DNA of 64,000 bases from an uncultured Prevotellaceae bacterium (GTDB lineage: Bacteria; Bacteroidota; Bacteroidia; Bacteroidales; Bacteroidaceae). The number at the start of each line of letters is the position of its first letter. Within the stretch, counting starts at the first letter, position 1. Shown piece by piece: positions 42,063 to 51,311 of this stretch. The DNA lies in assembly GCA_900315745.1 (NCBI GenBank), contig ONAG01000001.1, forward strand, positions 62,001-126,000, given 5' to 3'. A model generated the notes under the pieces. That model was not told the DNA's origin, did no database searches, and worked only from the letters and a program-made list of their open reading frames with translations. Made by a program: the position numbers and the translations under genes.

Positions 42063-42070
42063 CAAAGATA
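42063..42070 (-). promoter_or_regulatory. -7 box of the aminotransferase gene, touching a repeat unit
   Basis: Minus strand TATCTTTG followed by C. It overlaps the left edge of repeat copy 1, so the repeat has brought, or has inserted at, a promoter. Confidence 0.5.
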
Positions 42071-42203
42071 GTGCAAGCCGAGCGGAATACAAAACAAAAT
42101 ACGAAGTTTTTGTTTTAATTCCCGAGGCGCCGCCTATCTTCGCATCCGCAAAGTAGTGCAAGCCGAGCGGAATACAAAACAAAATACGAAGTTTTTGTTT
42201 TAA
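42069..42203. repeat. Intergenic palindromic repeat, two 50-bp identical copies
   Basis: Copies at 42069-42118 and 42154-42203, 85 bases apart start to start, are identical over 50 bases beginning TAGTGCAAGCCGAGCGG. Each contains AAAACAAAA facing TTTTTGTTTT, able to fold as an A/T-rich hairpin with a short loop. The GC-rich spacer (CCCGAGGCGCCGCC) is unlike the rest of the intergenic DNA. This looks like a REP-type element; similar GCAAAG...GTGCAA...CCGAG modules are familiar from Prevotella genomes, from memory only. Confidence 0.75.
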
Positions 42204-42220
42204 AGTCCATAAAGCCCTTT

Positions 42221-44641
42221 CTACTTCACCGACCATTCGAAGATGCCGGATGAATTGTCATCTGGCAATGTCACTTCCAATTTTATTCCAGTGGTTTCTA
42301 CAGCTGTGAAGTTCACTGTGCATGGCTCGCCTTTAGTAGTGGGGTAGTGGTCGGCACCCTCCACAGGCACCCACTCTCCTGAAGTATTCTTATAGAGCAG
42401 ACGCCATGACTTGGGCACCCTGCATCCACCCCATGGACCGTCGTCATACCAATAGATAGTGGCGCTTTGTACAAGCGAACTGTTTGGAAATTCGTATGAA
42501 AGCCATTCTGTTGCACCTTTCTGAGGCCACCAGTGGAAATAGGGTATGGAACGGTCGTTCTCGTCTTTTGGCACCAATCGGTCATTTATTGCGTTCAGGG
42601 ATGGTGACTCGTGCGAGGAGGCTATCTTAGACTCCGATGCAAGTGTTGCTGGTTGGCTTGGATTGGTGGCGCTCAAGTCTTGGGCTTGCCATACACGCAT
42701 CTTGCCAGGACCACGATGGCACCATGCGTAGTAGGGGATGAGGCGTAATTCCACATCATTGGCTGTCAGGCGTCCTGTCTTGTCAAAGTCAAGGGTTTGT
42801 GCCTGGGTGGAGAGCATCTTGATGGGTGTGTTGGCTATGGTTGCATCGCTGATGTTGAACTCAGGTGTTTGGTTTATCAGTCCGCTCATCAGGTCAAAAT
42901 CGTTGTCTGCCCATTCTGCACAATATACTAATGGACCGCGTTCTATGCTCACCATGCCACGGTCGGCTTCCACTTTTTTACTTGCCTTCACCAAGCGTGG
43001 CTGCATGTCGAAGTGGATGCGCACCACGTCGCCCTTGCGCCAGCGGCGGTCGATGGTCAGATAACCGTCGGGGGTAAGTTCTCCGGCAGTTTTCTTGCCA
43101 TTGATTGTCACCTTGTAACCCAGGCGCTTGTTGTCGATGTATTCATAGAGCTTGCTTGGCACCACTTGTCCCCGAACCCATCCGGGAATGCGTATCTTCA
43201 TCACAAACGAACCTGTGCCGTTTTTCTTGACGGTAAGTTCTATGTCACCATCCCAAGGATATTGTGTGCTTTGTTCCAACGCCACTGTCTTGCCTTCAAC
43301 GTCCATCTCGCTTGCGTTCGAGAGGAAGAGGTTCACATATACGTTGCGGTCTTTCACTGCATATACATAGCCTGGAAGCGATGGTATGAAGCGGCAGATA
43401 TTGCTGGGACAGCAGGCACAGCCAAACCATGCCTGACGCTGGTGCTGGCCCATCGACTCCAATGGGTTGGGATAGAAGAAACCATTGCCCTCAAGTGACA
43501 CTCCGGAAATTAGCCCGTTGTAGAGAGTGCGCTCCAGCACGTCGTAGTATTTCGACTCTCCATGAAGCAGGAAGAGGCGGTAGTTCACATATACATTGCC
43601 AATGGCGGCGCAGGTCTCGCAATATGCACTCATGTTGGGCAGTTCGTAGTTCTTCCCAAAAGCTTCTCCGTTGGATGTGGCTCCTATGCCTCCGGTGATG
43701 TATAGCTTCTTGCTTACAATGTTATCCCAGATGCGGTCAATGGCATGGATGTATGCGCTGTCGCCTGTCAGGGCAGCCACGTCTGCCATACCGGCATACA
43801 TGTAGGCGGCTCTCACAGCATGACCCACAGCCTCGTCTTGTTCCACCACTGGCTTGTGGGCTTGCGAATAGTCATGCACGATGGTTGTCTTTCCACGGTA
43901 GTCGAGGAAGAATTTTGCTTCGTCGAGGTATTTCTTGTCACCTGTGACGAGATAGAGCTTTGCCAATGCCATTTCTGCTATCTGGTGTCCTGGCACCACG
44001 CAGGCTTGACCTTCATTCGGACCCACTTGACGCACCACGCAGTCGGCATAACGGATGGCTATGTCGAGAAACTTGCGAGAACCCGTGGCTTGATAGTGGG
44101 CGATGGCCCCTTCCACCATGTGCCCTAAGTTGTATAGCTCGTGGCTCAGGTCTTCCTCTTTTGACCATCGTCTGCTGCCCGACCACTCATGAGGATGGCC
44201 TGGGTTCTGAGTGCGTGATGTGTAGAGATAGCCGTCTTGTTCTTGTGCTGATGCTATGATGTCGAGCACAGAGTCTATGTATGCCACAAGTTTCTTGTCT
44301 GGATAGGTTTGCAAGAGGTAGCTTGCTCCTTCTATGGTCTTGTATGGGTCGGTGTCATCAAACGACAGACCGCCTACTTTGAAAGTCTTAGATGGGTCTT
44401 TCAGATGTTCTGCGGCATTGGTGAAGTTTGTGTAGCGTCCCGTCTCTTCACATTTCGAAAAGGCTAATGGGATTGTGACGTTGCGGCTGGCTTCAAGCCG
44501 TTGTCCCCAGAAAGTGCCTGGCGTAACTTTCACTTGCGTGAAGGACACGGGGGTGATGGGATAGCCAAATGTCTGTGTCTCTTGGGCGTGACCTAAAGTC
44601 ATTGTGGCACAAGCGGCAAGGGTGATGATTATTCGTCTCAT
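42221..44641 (-). CDS. GH127 family glycoside hydrolase (beta-L-arabinofuranosidase type), copy A
   Basis: 806 residues. A signal peptide (IIITLAACATMTLGHAQ) precedes the all-helical (alpha/alpha)6 barrel of GH127/DUF1680. FSFDDTDPYK-type sequence (LSFDDTDPYKTIEG) and GHMVEGAIAHYQATG are conserved. The zinc and catalytic residues of the family are visible as Glu342 and Cys344 (YCETCAA) and Cys410/Cys411 (FGCACCPSN). A beta-sandwich follows, and the C-terminal ~150 residues resemble a carbohydrate-binding F5/8-like domain (WLSYEFPNSSLVQSATIYWY). The family removes beta-L-arabinofuranose from plant glycans. It is divergent from a paralogue at 44950. Confidence 0.93.
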   Translation of the reverse strand: MRRIIITLAACATMTLGHAQETQTFGYPITPVSFTQVKVTPGTFWGQRLEASRNVTIPLAFSKCEETGRYTNFTNAAEHLKDPSKTFKVGGLSFDDTDPYKTIEGASYLLQTYPDKKLVAYIDSVLDIIASAQEQDGYLYTSRTQNPGHPHEWSGSRRWSKEEDLSHELYNLGHMVEGAIAHYQATGSRKFLDIAIRYADCVVRQVGPNEGQACVVPGHQIAEMALAKLYLVTGDKKYLDEAKFFLDYRGKTTIVHDYSQAHKPVVEQDEAVGHAVRAAYMYAGMADVAALTGDSAYIHAIDRIWDNIVSKKLYITGGIGATSNGEAFGKNYELPNMSAYCETCAAIGNVYVNYRLFLLHGESKYYDVLERTLYNGLISGVSLEGNGFFYPNPLESMGQHQRQAWFGCACCPSNICRFIPSLPGYVYAVKDRNVYVNLFLSNASEMDVEGKTVALEQSTQYPWDGDIELTVKKNGTGSFVMKIRIPGWVRGQVVPSKLYEYIDNKRLGYKVTINGKKTAGELTPDGYLTIDRRWRKGDVVRIHFDMQPRLVKASKKVEADRGMVSIERGPLVYCAEWADNDFDLMSGLINQTPEFNISDATIANTPIKMLSTQAQTLDFDKTGRLTANDVELRLIPYYAWCHRGPGKMRVWQAQDLSATNPSQPATLASESKIASSHESPSLNAINDRLVPKDENDRSIPYFHWWPQKGATEWLSYEFPNSSLVQSATIYWYDDGPWGGCRVPKSWRLLYKNTSGEWVPVEGADHYPTTKGEPCTVNFTAVETTGIKLEVTLPDDNSSGIFEWSVK

Positions 44642-44858
44642 GATTTATGATTGTTTTCTAAAGATTCAGTTTGATGTAGTCGCGCAACAAGTTCGTCTTG
44701 ACCTGTTTGCAATCTTGTTTGTCGTCCGACTGCATGTTGTCGGGCTTTACACTCGTCTTCGTAAGTGTGATGAGCAGGAGGGACTTGTTGTCGTCATGTA
44801 TTTGGATTGTCTCTTGGTGAAACGAATATGTGTTTTCGCCAAAGCTATTTTGAGCAAG

Positions 44859-44866
44859 CAAAGGTA
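44859..44866 (-). promoter_or_regulatory. -7 box of GH127 copy A
   Basis: Minus strand TACCTTTG followed by C; the implied leader is about 210 bases. Confidence 0.55.
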
Positions 44867-44919
44867 AGAAAAATAAATGAAAACAGGAACTATTATACCA
44901 TAATTCACTGTTTTTTGCT

Positions 44920-44927
44920 ACCTTTGC
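44920..44927 (+). promoter_or_regulatory. -7 box of GH127 copy B
   Basis: TACCTTTG followed by CC, 22 bases before the ATG at 44950. Confidence 0.6.
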
Positions 44928-44949
44928 CCAGAAAAACAAACTATATTCT

Positions 44950-47340
44950 ATGAAGAGAACTATATTTTTTGCCGTCTTGTGGGGAATGGCAATAGGGGCT
45001 TCCTCACAAATCAAGGAAGTATCTTTCACTCAAGTTCATCTTAACGACAGATTTTGGTCGCCACGTATAGAAACCAATCGCACGGTTTCCATACCTTCTG
45101 CTTTCAGGGAGTGTGAGAGGAATGGGCGATTTGACAATTTCGCCATTGCAGGAGGACTAAAGAAAGGTGAGCATAGGGGCGACTTTTCTTTCGATGACAC
45201 TGACCCTTACAAGGTGATAGAGGGTGCTTCTTACTCTCTTGCCGTTCATAGCGACCCTGCGCTTGACCATTATCTCGACAGTGTCATATCCATCATTGCA
45301 GCAGCACAGGAGCCCGACGGATACCTTACTACTTGTGTCACAAACCGTTGCACGAGGCTAAGCGGATGGTGGGGCTCTCACAAATGGGAGAAAATCAATT
45401 CTCATGAACTCTACAATTCAGGACATCTCATAGAGGCGGCTGTGGCGCATTTCAGGGCTACAGGGAAGAGGTCGCTGCTCAATGTGGCGATAAAAAATGC
45501 TGACTTGGTGTGCAAGACTTTCGGACCTGGCGAGGGGCAGATTCACCGTCCAGGAGGGCATCCTATCATAGAGATGGCTCTCTGCAAACTCTATAAGGTG
45601 ACTGGAAACAGAAAATATCTGGAAGGGGCTCGCTATTTCGTGGAAGAGACGGGGCGCTGCACCGATGGACATCGTCCTAATGAGTATTCGCAGGATCACA
45701 AGCCAATATTGTCACAGGAGGAAATAGTGGGCCATGCGGTCAGGGCTGGGTATCTTTTCAGTGGTGTTGCCGACATGGCGGCGCTCACTGGCGACAAGGC
45801 TTATTTTCAGGCGTTGGAACGCATATGGAACAACATGTCGTCGCGAAAATTGTTCATCACCGGTGGCATTGGCAGCAGGGCGCAAGGCGAGGGGTTCGGT
45901 CCAAACTATGAGCTTAACAACCACACTGCTTATTGCGAGACGTGTGCTGCAATTGCCAATGTCTATTGGAACTATCGCATGTTTCTTGCCACTGGTGAGT
46001 CGAAATATGTAGATGTTTGCGAAAGGGCATTATATAATAATGTTTTGAGCGGCGTGAGTCTGTCGGGTGACAAATTCTTCTACGACAACCCGTTGGAGTC
46101 GGGGGGTGAGCATGAAAGACAGGCTTGGTTTGGCTGCGCTTGCTGTCCTGGCAACATCACGCGGTTTGTTGCAAGCGTCCCCGGGTATATATATGCCACT
46201 GATGGCAAAGATGTGTTCGTGAATCTTTACGTACAGGGAAAGGCTGAAATTGGCAAGTTGACAATAGAACAGACGACAGACTACCCCTGGGATGGATTGG
46301 TGAAGATAAAAGTGCTGAAAGGTGGCGGCAATTTCGCCATGAAGTTCAGAGTGCCAGGGTGGATGAAAAAACATCCCATAGGAAATGACTTGTACACTTA
46401 TGCCGATAATCCGAAAATGATGACTTGCAAGGTCAACGGACAGACGGTGGATGTTGATATGGAGGCTGGATACGTCGTGGTGGAAAGGAAATGGAAGAAG
46501 GGGGATGTCGTGGAACTTGACATGCCTATGGACGTGAGGAGAATTTTGGCTAACGACAATGCCGAGGACGATAGAAACAAAGTGGCTTTGGAGCGCGGAC
46601 CTGTTGTTTATTGCATTGAGGGCATAGACCAACGCGACCGGCATGTGTTCAACAAATACGTTCTTCTGTCAGAACAGTTGAAGTGCCATTTCGACGATTC
46701 CTTGCTCGGGGGGGTAGTAGTGATAGAAGGCAATGCCAAGGAGGTGGAAGCTGACGGAGTGGTCAACGACGTTGATTTCAAGGCTATCCCTTATTCTACG
46801 TGGAACAATCGGGGAAATCATGAAATGGAGGTATGGGTGCCTTTCATGCCTAATGCGGCTGTGCCTACGCCGAAGCCTACCATCGCAAGCAGGGCACAGA
46901 CATTCAGCAATCGCGGACCTATTCAGAATGATGCTCCAGAAACAGCGCCTACCGATGGTTGGGCTGGTGGTGTGAACGACCAATGGGAGCCAAAAAGAAG
47001 CAGCGACACTTCAAAGCCTTATCACTATTGGTGGCTGAAGAGGGGTACGGCAGAGTCAATATCGTATGTCTTTGATAAAGAGGAGCTTGTGAGCAATGTG
47101 CAGGTGTATTGGCTCGATTTCGACCATTACGATGGTGACTTCCGCGTGCCAGAGTCATGGCATCTCTTTTATCTGGATGGTGAACAGTGGAGAGAGGTGG
47201 AACAGCATACAGAATATGGGGTGGCACGCGACTGCTACAATAGTGTGGACTTCAAACCCGTAAGGACAAAAGCTCTCAAAATAGTGGCACAACTTGGAAA
47301 GAATGTTTCTGGTGGCGTGCTCGAATGGAAAGTTCAGTAG
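44950..47340 (+). CDS. GH127 family glycoside hydrolase (beta-L-arabinofuranosidase type), copy B
   Basis: 796 residues, co-linear with copy A: signal peptide (IFFAVLWGMAIGASSQ), FSFDDTDPYKVIEG, NSGHLIEAAVAHFRATGKR, and the family zinc/catalytic set Glu330, Cys332 (YCETCAA), Cys398 and Cys399 (FGCACCPGN). The C-terminal part again has a discoidin-like domain (ISYVFDKEELVSNVQVYWLD). The two copies differ along their whole length, so the duplication is old and their substrates may differ. It has its own promoter and ends before an unusually long inverted repeat. Confidence 0.93.
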   Translation: MKRTIFFAVLWGMAIGASSQIKEVSFTQVHLNDRFWSPRIETNRTVSIPSAFRECERNGRFDNFAIAGGLKKGEHRGDFSFDDTDPYKVIEGASYSLAVHSDPALDHYLDSVISIIAAAQEPDGYLTTCVTNRCTRLSGWWGSHKWEKINSHELYNSGHLIEAAVAHFRATGKRSLLNVAIKNADLVCKTFGPGEGQIHRPGGHPIIEMALCKLYKVTGNRKYLEGARYFVEETGRCTDGHRPNEYSQDHKPILSQEEIVGHAVRAGYLFSGVADMAALTGDKAYFQALERIWNNMSSRKLFITGGIGSRAQGEGFGPNYELNNHTAYCETCAAIANVYWNYRMFLATGESKYVDVCERALYNNVLSGVSLSGDKFFYDNPLESGGEHERQAWFGCACCPGNITRFVASVPGYIYATDGKDVFVNLYVQGKAEIGKLTIEQTTDYPWDGLVKIKVLKGGGNFAMKFRVPGWMKKHPIGNDLYTYADNPKMMTCKVNGQTVDVDMEAGYVVVERKWKKGDVVELDMPMDVRRILANDNAEDDRNKVALERGPVVYCIEGIDQRDRHVFNKYVLLSEQLKCHFDDSLLGGVVVIEGNAKEVEADGVVNDVDFKAIPYSTWNNRGNHEMEVWVPFMPNAAVPTPKPTIASRAQTFSNRGPIQNDAPETAPTDGWAGGVNDQWEPKRSSDTSKPYHYWWLKRGTAESISYVFDKEELVSNVQVYWLDFDHYDGDFRVPESWHLFYLDGEQWREVEQHTEYGVARDCYNSVDFKPVRTKALKIVAQLGKNVSGGVLEWKVQ

Positions 47341-47361
47341 TAGTAATAATTATCGCATATG

Positions 47362-47421
47362 ATTATCCCATACAATTAGCGCATCCAGGAAGGATGCGCT
47401 AATTGTATGGGATAATGTTTT
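47362..47421. terminator. Bidirectional terminator with a 25-bp perfect stem
   Basis: Bases 47362-47386 pair without error with 47392-47416, leaving a five-base AGGAA loop; GTTTTTG follows. It sits between two convergent genes. The stem is about twice as long as at other junctions in the window. Confidence 0.85.
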
Positions 47422-47448
47422 TGTCGAGCCGAAACTGCGTTAAACGGC

Positions 47449-47928
47449 TTATTCTATTTCCTCGATGTGGAAGATGGTGTCTGTCTTGATTACCTTCACG
47501 CGGTGGGCGCCAGCGATGCCATTGTCGTAAAATGTGTACTTGTACCAGAAATCGTCTTCTGGGCGTACGCTTACAAGGCTGTAAACATCGCCATCTCCGT
47601 CTTTGTCACTTCTGAAAATCCAGTATGCCAGACCATCTGCCTTGTATTTCTTGGCATATTCATCCTTCATTTTCTGGATTATTGCTTCCGAACAGTGAAT
47701 GTTAAGGAAGGTGTCCTCCTGGAAGAGCTGGCGGTTGTACATGTCGATTAGAAACTCTTTCACATCCTTGTCGAATGCAGCTTTCTCCTCAGCGGTCAAT
47801 GTGTCGGGTCGCTCCACTGCCACGCTGTCGGCAGCGGTGGGAGCACTCTCGTTTTTTGAGCCTTGGCATCCTGCCATCAAGAATGACAGTGTCATCATGC
47901 CCATGATGATTTTGCTTCGTGTCTTCAT
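47449..47928 (-). CDS. Small lipoprotein of unknown function
   Basis: 159 residues. Lipoprotein signal MTLSFLMAGCQGSKNE (modified Cys21), acidic linker, then a globular domain (FLIDMYNRQLFQEDTFLNIH, YWIFRSDKDGDGDVYSLVSV, FWYKYTFYDNGIAGAHRVKV). The pattern is like small NTF2/DUF3828-type lipoproteins of Bacteroides, but I cannot name the family with certainty. It lies 45 bases downstream of alaS on the same strand and may be read from the alaS transcript. Confidence 0.7.
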   Translation of the reverse strand: MKTRSKIIMGMMTLSFLMAGCQGSKNESAPTAADSVAVERPDTLTAEEKAAFDKDVKEFLIDMYNRQLFQEDTFLNIHCSEAIIQKMKDEYAKKYKADGLAYWIFRSDKDGDGDVYSLVSVRPEDDFWYKYTFYDNGIAGAHRVKVIKTDTIFHIEEIE

Positions 47929-47973
47929 GATTTGTATGTTTTGTGTTGAAAACCTACTTGTTTGGTGTTTTGC

Positions 47974-50601
47974 TCACTCATTGTTCAGTGCCAACTCTAT
48001 CACTTGGTCAACTGCTGCTGAGATGCCGTCTGGATCCTTGCCGCCTGCTGAAGCGAAATGTGGTTGGCCACCACCACCGCCCTTGATGTGCTTGGCTGCC
48101 TCGCGCACCAGTTTGCCTGCATTCATGCCATGTTCTTTCACAAGGTCCTCGCTTATCATAACGTTTAGTGTTGGCTTGCCGTCTTTCACTGCTCCTACCA
48201 CGCACAGTAGGTTTTCAGGAATGTCTTGCAGAACCTTGAATACAAGGTCTTTGGCTGATGCGGCATCGATGGGCAATACTGCCTTTACTACGTTCACACC
48301 TTTCTCTATACGGCATTTCTCCACCAACTGTTTCTTTATTCGTTCTGTGGCTTGTGCCTTGAAGACATCTATCTGCTTCTTCATCGAATCATGCTCGTTG
48401 ATGTATTTCTCTATCACACCACGCAAATCCTTTGTGTTGTTGAAGATTTCGCGGATGTATCTCAGCATGTCTTCCATTTGGTAGAGCAGGTTTTCACATT
48501 CCTTGCCCGTTTTGGCTTCCAGACGGCGGATGCCGGCAGCTACACTACTCTCGGAGATAATCTTGAAAAAGCCGATGCGACCTGTCGATTTGGCATGGAT
48601 GCCGCCGCAGAACTCGCAGCTGGGACCGAAACGAACCACACGCACCTTGTCTCCATACTTCTCACCAAAAAGGGCGATGGCTCCCATTTCCTTGGCTTTC
48701 TCCAATGGGGTGTCGCGATGTTCGTCCAATGGCAGGTCTTGACGTATCATGTCATTCACCAAACGTTCCACTTCTCGCAGTTCTTCGTCTGTCACTTTCT
48801 GGTAGTGTGAGAAGTCAAATCTCAGTGTGTCGGGACTTACAAAGGAGCCTTTTTGTTCCACATGGTCGCCTAAAACTTGCTTCAGTGCGTAGTCGAGCAG
48901 GTGGGTGGCGGTATGGTTGGCTGCGCAAGCGTCACGCAAGTCGGTGTCAACACAAGCCATGAAGTCTGCCTCTGGATTCTTTGGCAATTCCTTCACTATG
49001 TGGATGCTTTGGTTGTTCTCACGCTTGGTGTCTATGATTTCCACAGTTTCATCTTCACTTACCAACACTCCGCGGTCGCCCACTTGACCACCCATCTCGC
49101 CATAGAATGGGGTGTTGTCAAGTACCAGCTCATAGAATGTGTTCTTCTTTTGTGTCACCTTGCGGTAACGCAATATGTGGCATTCGTATTCTGTGTAGTC
49201 ATATCCCACGAATTGTTGCTCGCCTTCTTTCAGTTCCACCCAGTCGGAGTTTTCCACCACGGCGGCATTGCGGGCGCGTGCCTTTTGCTTCTGCATCTCC
49301 TCGTCGAATTGCTTCTCGTCAACCGTGAAGCCGTTCTCACGCAATATTAGTTCGGTTAGATCTAATGGGAATCCGTAGGTGTCGAAGAGACGGAATGCCT
49401 GCTTGCCGTCGAGTATTGTCTTTTCATGGGCTTTCAATTCGTCCATGTCGCCGTTGAGCAGGGCGATGCCTTTTTCCAATGTGCGCAGGAAGGCTTCCTC
49501 TTCTTCTTTCATCACGCGGCTGATGAGTGTTTGCTGACCTGGCAGCTCTGGATAGGATGCTCCCATCTCTGCCACAAGTGTCGGGATGAGTCGGTAGATG
49601 AAAGCCTCTTTCTGTCCGAGGAAAGTGTAGGCGTAGCGCACTGCACGGCGCAGAATTCTACGAATCACATAGCCAGCCTTGGCATTGCCTGGCAGCTGGC
49701 CGTCGGCAATGCTGAACGAGACGGCTCTCAGGTGGTCGGCTATCACACGCATTGCTACGTCGATATCTTCTTTCTCACCATATTTCAGACCGGAGAGTTG
49801 CTCTATCTCGTGGATGATGGGCTGGAAGATGTCGGTGTCGTAGTTGGAGTGCTTGCCTTGGAGTGCGCGCACCAGTCGCTCGAAGCCCATGCCAGTGTCG
49901 ATGACGTTCATAGACAGCTTCTCCAACGAACCGTCGGCTTTGCGGTTGAATTGCATGAACACGAGGTTCCATATCTCTATCACTTGTGGGTCGTCCTTGT
50001 TCACCAGGTCGCGGCCGGGTGTCTTGGCTTTCTCTTCGGCAGAACGTGAGTCAAGGTGTATTTCTGAACAAGGTCCGCATGGGCCAGTGTCGCCCATTTC
50101 CCAGAAATTGTCGTGCTTGTTGCCGTTGATGATGTGGTCGGCAGGTACATGCTTCAGCCAGAAAGAGGCAGCTTCGTCATCGCGCTCTAAATTGTCTTCC
50201 TTGGAACCCTCAAACACTGTCACGTAGAGGTCGGCAGGATTCAGTTTCAGCACATCCACCAGATACTCCCATGCCCAAGCTATGGCTTCCTCCTTGAAGT
50301 AGTCGCCGAAGCTCCAGTTGCCTAACATTTCGAACATCGTGTGATGGTAGGTGTCGTGACCCACTTCTTCCAAATCATTGTGCTTGCCGCTCACGCGAAG
50401 GCATTTCTGGGAGTCTGCCCTACGGCGTGGCTCTGGGTTGCGGGTGCCCAGGATGATGTCTTTCCATTGGTTCATGCCGGCATTGGTGAACATCAGGGTG
50501 GGGTCGTCTTTCACTACCATGGGGGCGGAGGCCACGATGGCGTGACCTTTCGACTCGAAGAACTTCTTGAAGGAGTCGCGGATTTCGTTGGCTGTCATCA
50601 T
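47974..50601 (-). CDS. alaS: Alanyl-tRNA synthetase
   Basis: 875 residues, normal length. The class II core ([47 protein letters not shown]), the editing-domain zinc site (HTATHLL at ~565 and [16 protein letters not shown] at ~670) and the C-terminal C-Ala domain with [18 protein letters not shown] are all present. It charges and proofreads tRNA-Ala. Two consecutive ATG codons (50601, 50598) may start it. It has a -7 box at 50650-50657 and is divergent from a MerR-like gene. Confidence 0.97.
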   Translation of the reverse strand: MMTANEIRDSFKKFFESKGHAIVASAPMVVKDDPTLMFTNAGMNQWKDIILGTRNPEPRRRADSQKCLRVSGKHNDLEEVGHDTYHHTMFEMLGNWSFGDYFKEEAIAWAWEYLVDVLKLNPADLYVTVFEGSKEDNLERDDEAASFWLKHVPADHIINGNKHDNFWEMGDTGPCGPCSEIHLDSRSAEEKAKTPGRDLVNKDDPQVIEIWNLVFMQFNRKADGSLEKLSMNVIDTGMGFERLVRALQGKHSNYDTDIFQPIIHEIEQLSGLKYGEKEDIDVAMRVIADHLRAVSFSIADGQLPGNAKAGYVIRRILRRAVRYAYTFLGQKEAFIYRLIPTLVAEMGASYPELPGQQTLISRVMKEEEEAFLRTLEKGIALLNGDMDELKAHEKTILDGKQAFRLFDTYGFPLDLTELILRENGFTVDEKQFDEEMQKQKARARNAAVVENSDWVELKEGEQQFVGYDYTEYECHILRYRKVTQKKNTFYELVLDNTPFYGEMGGQVGDRGVLVSEDETVEIIDTKRENNQSIHIVKELPKNPEADFMACVDTDLRDACAANHTATHLLDYALKQVLGDHVEQKGSFVSPDTLRFDFSHYQKVTDEELREVERLVNDMIRQDLPLDEHRDTPLEKAKEMGAIALFGEKYGDKVRVVRFGPSCEFCGGIHAKSTGRIGFFKIISESSVAAGIRRLEAKTGKECENLLYQMEDMLRYIREIFNNTKDLRGVIEKYINEHDSMKKQIDVFKAQATERIKKQLVEKCRIEKGVNVVKAVLPIDAASAKDLVFKVLQDIPENLLCVVGAVKDGKPTLNVMISEDLVKEHGMNAGKLVREAAKHIKGGGGGQPHFASAGGKDPDGISAAVDQVIELALNNE

Positions 50602-50649
50602 TTTTCTATATCTATCTTGTTTTTTGTCCTTTTTTCAAAATATCGGGTG

Positions 50650-50657
50650 CAAAATTA
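50650..50657 (-). promoter_or_regulatory. -7 box of alaS
   Basis: Minus strand TAATTTTG followed by C, 48 bases before the ATG at 50601. Confidence 0.55.
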
Positions 50658-50776
50658 GAAAAAAATACGCAAAACAAAGCATTTACACAACTAATTCAAT
50701 GTATTATCGCACTAAAATGCTACTTGTTCTGCATTCGTTTCCTTTCAAAAAATTCACTCGTTTCATTTTTTTCTCG

Positions 50777-50784
50777 TAATTTTG
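50777..50784 (+). promoter_or_regulatory. -7 box of the MerR-like gene
   Basis: TAATTTTG followed by C, 76 bases before the ATG at 50861. Confidence 0.55.
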
Positions 50785-50860
50785 CAAACCAAAATAACGA
50801 CGCATTATTGTTCAACTTATATGTGTGATTGTTTATTTCACAAATAATCATTCTTTTTAC

Positions 50861-51217
50861 ATGGCAGAAAAGAGAAACGATAGCAAGAAGTCTCTAAAAC
50901 TATATTACTCTACCAAGGAGGTGGCGGAGATGTTTGGCGTGAAAGAAAGTCTTCTGAGGTATTGGGAGACCGAGTTTCCACAAATCAAGCCTCAGACCAC
51001 TGGCAACAAGGTGAGGCAATACACACAAAAAAACATCGACCTCATCGCCGTCATCTATAATTTGGTGAAGGTGAGGGGATTCAAATTGGCTGCTGCTCGT
51101 AAAATGATAAATGAAAACAGGGAGGGGGTTGAGAAGACTGCCATAATCCTCAACACTCTTATTGCCCTTCGCGACGAACTTACTGAAATGAAGCGCCAAC
51201 TCGACAGCTTGGTTTAG
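50861..51217 (+). CDS. MerR-family DNA-binding protein
   Basis: 118 residues. After a short basic N-terminus the MerR helix-turn-helix and wing are clear (YYSTKEVAEMFGVKESLLRY, then WETEFPQIKP and VRQYTQKNIDLIAVIYNLVK). The last ~35 residues form the dimerisation coiled coil (LNTLIALRDELTEMKRQLDS). There is no separate effector domain and no conserved cysteine, so it is unlikely to be a metal sensor. Start at the ATG at 50861; the longer frame would begin inside the leader. Function unknown; small MerR proteins like this are common near alaS in Bacteroidales, as I recall. Confidence 0.88.
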   Translation: MAEKRNDSKKSLKLYYSTKEVAEMFGVKESLLRYWETEFPQIKPQTTGNKVRQYTQKNIDLIAVIYNLVKVRGFKLAAARKMINENREGVEKTAIILNTLIALRDELTEMKRQLDSLV

Positions 51218-51258
51218 TGTGCTTGCAATTGGCATGTTCACTATGTAGCGAGAAAACT

Positions 51259-51297
51259 AAAAAGCCCCTGCCAATTTATGAGTGGCAGGGGCTTTTT
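51259..51297. terminator. Bidirectional terminator between merR-like and susD
   Basis: AAAAAGCCCCTGCCA pairs perfectly with TGGCAGGGGCTTTTT (51259-51273 with 51283-51297), 9-base loop. Confidence 0.93.
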
Positions 51298-51311
51298 GGT
51301 GTTATTTGAGC

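Larger units (their letters stand above)
44642..44949. other. 308-bp region between the divergent GH127 genes
   Basis: Holds two divergent promoters: minus -7 box at 44859-44866 and plus -7 box at 44920-44927. The ~200-base leader of copy A (44658-44852, minus strand) is more GC-rich than neighbouring spacers. It stays open in one frame for about 65 codons without a start codon, ending NLLRDYIKLNL. That may be the decayed 3' end of an older gene. Confidence 0.5.

Noticed and set aside
42069-42203. Direct repeats as target-site duplication or ends of an insertion sequence
   Set aside because: The copies are in direct orientation with a 35-bp spacer and no transposase; an intergenic palindromic repeat explains them better.
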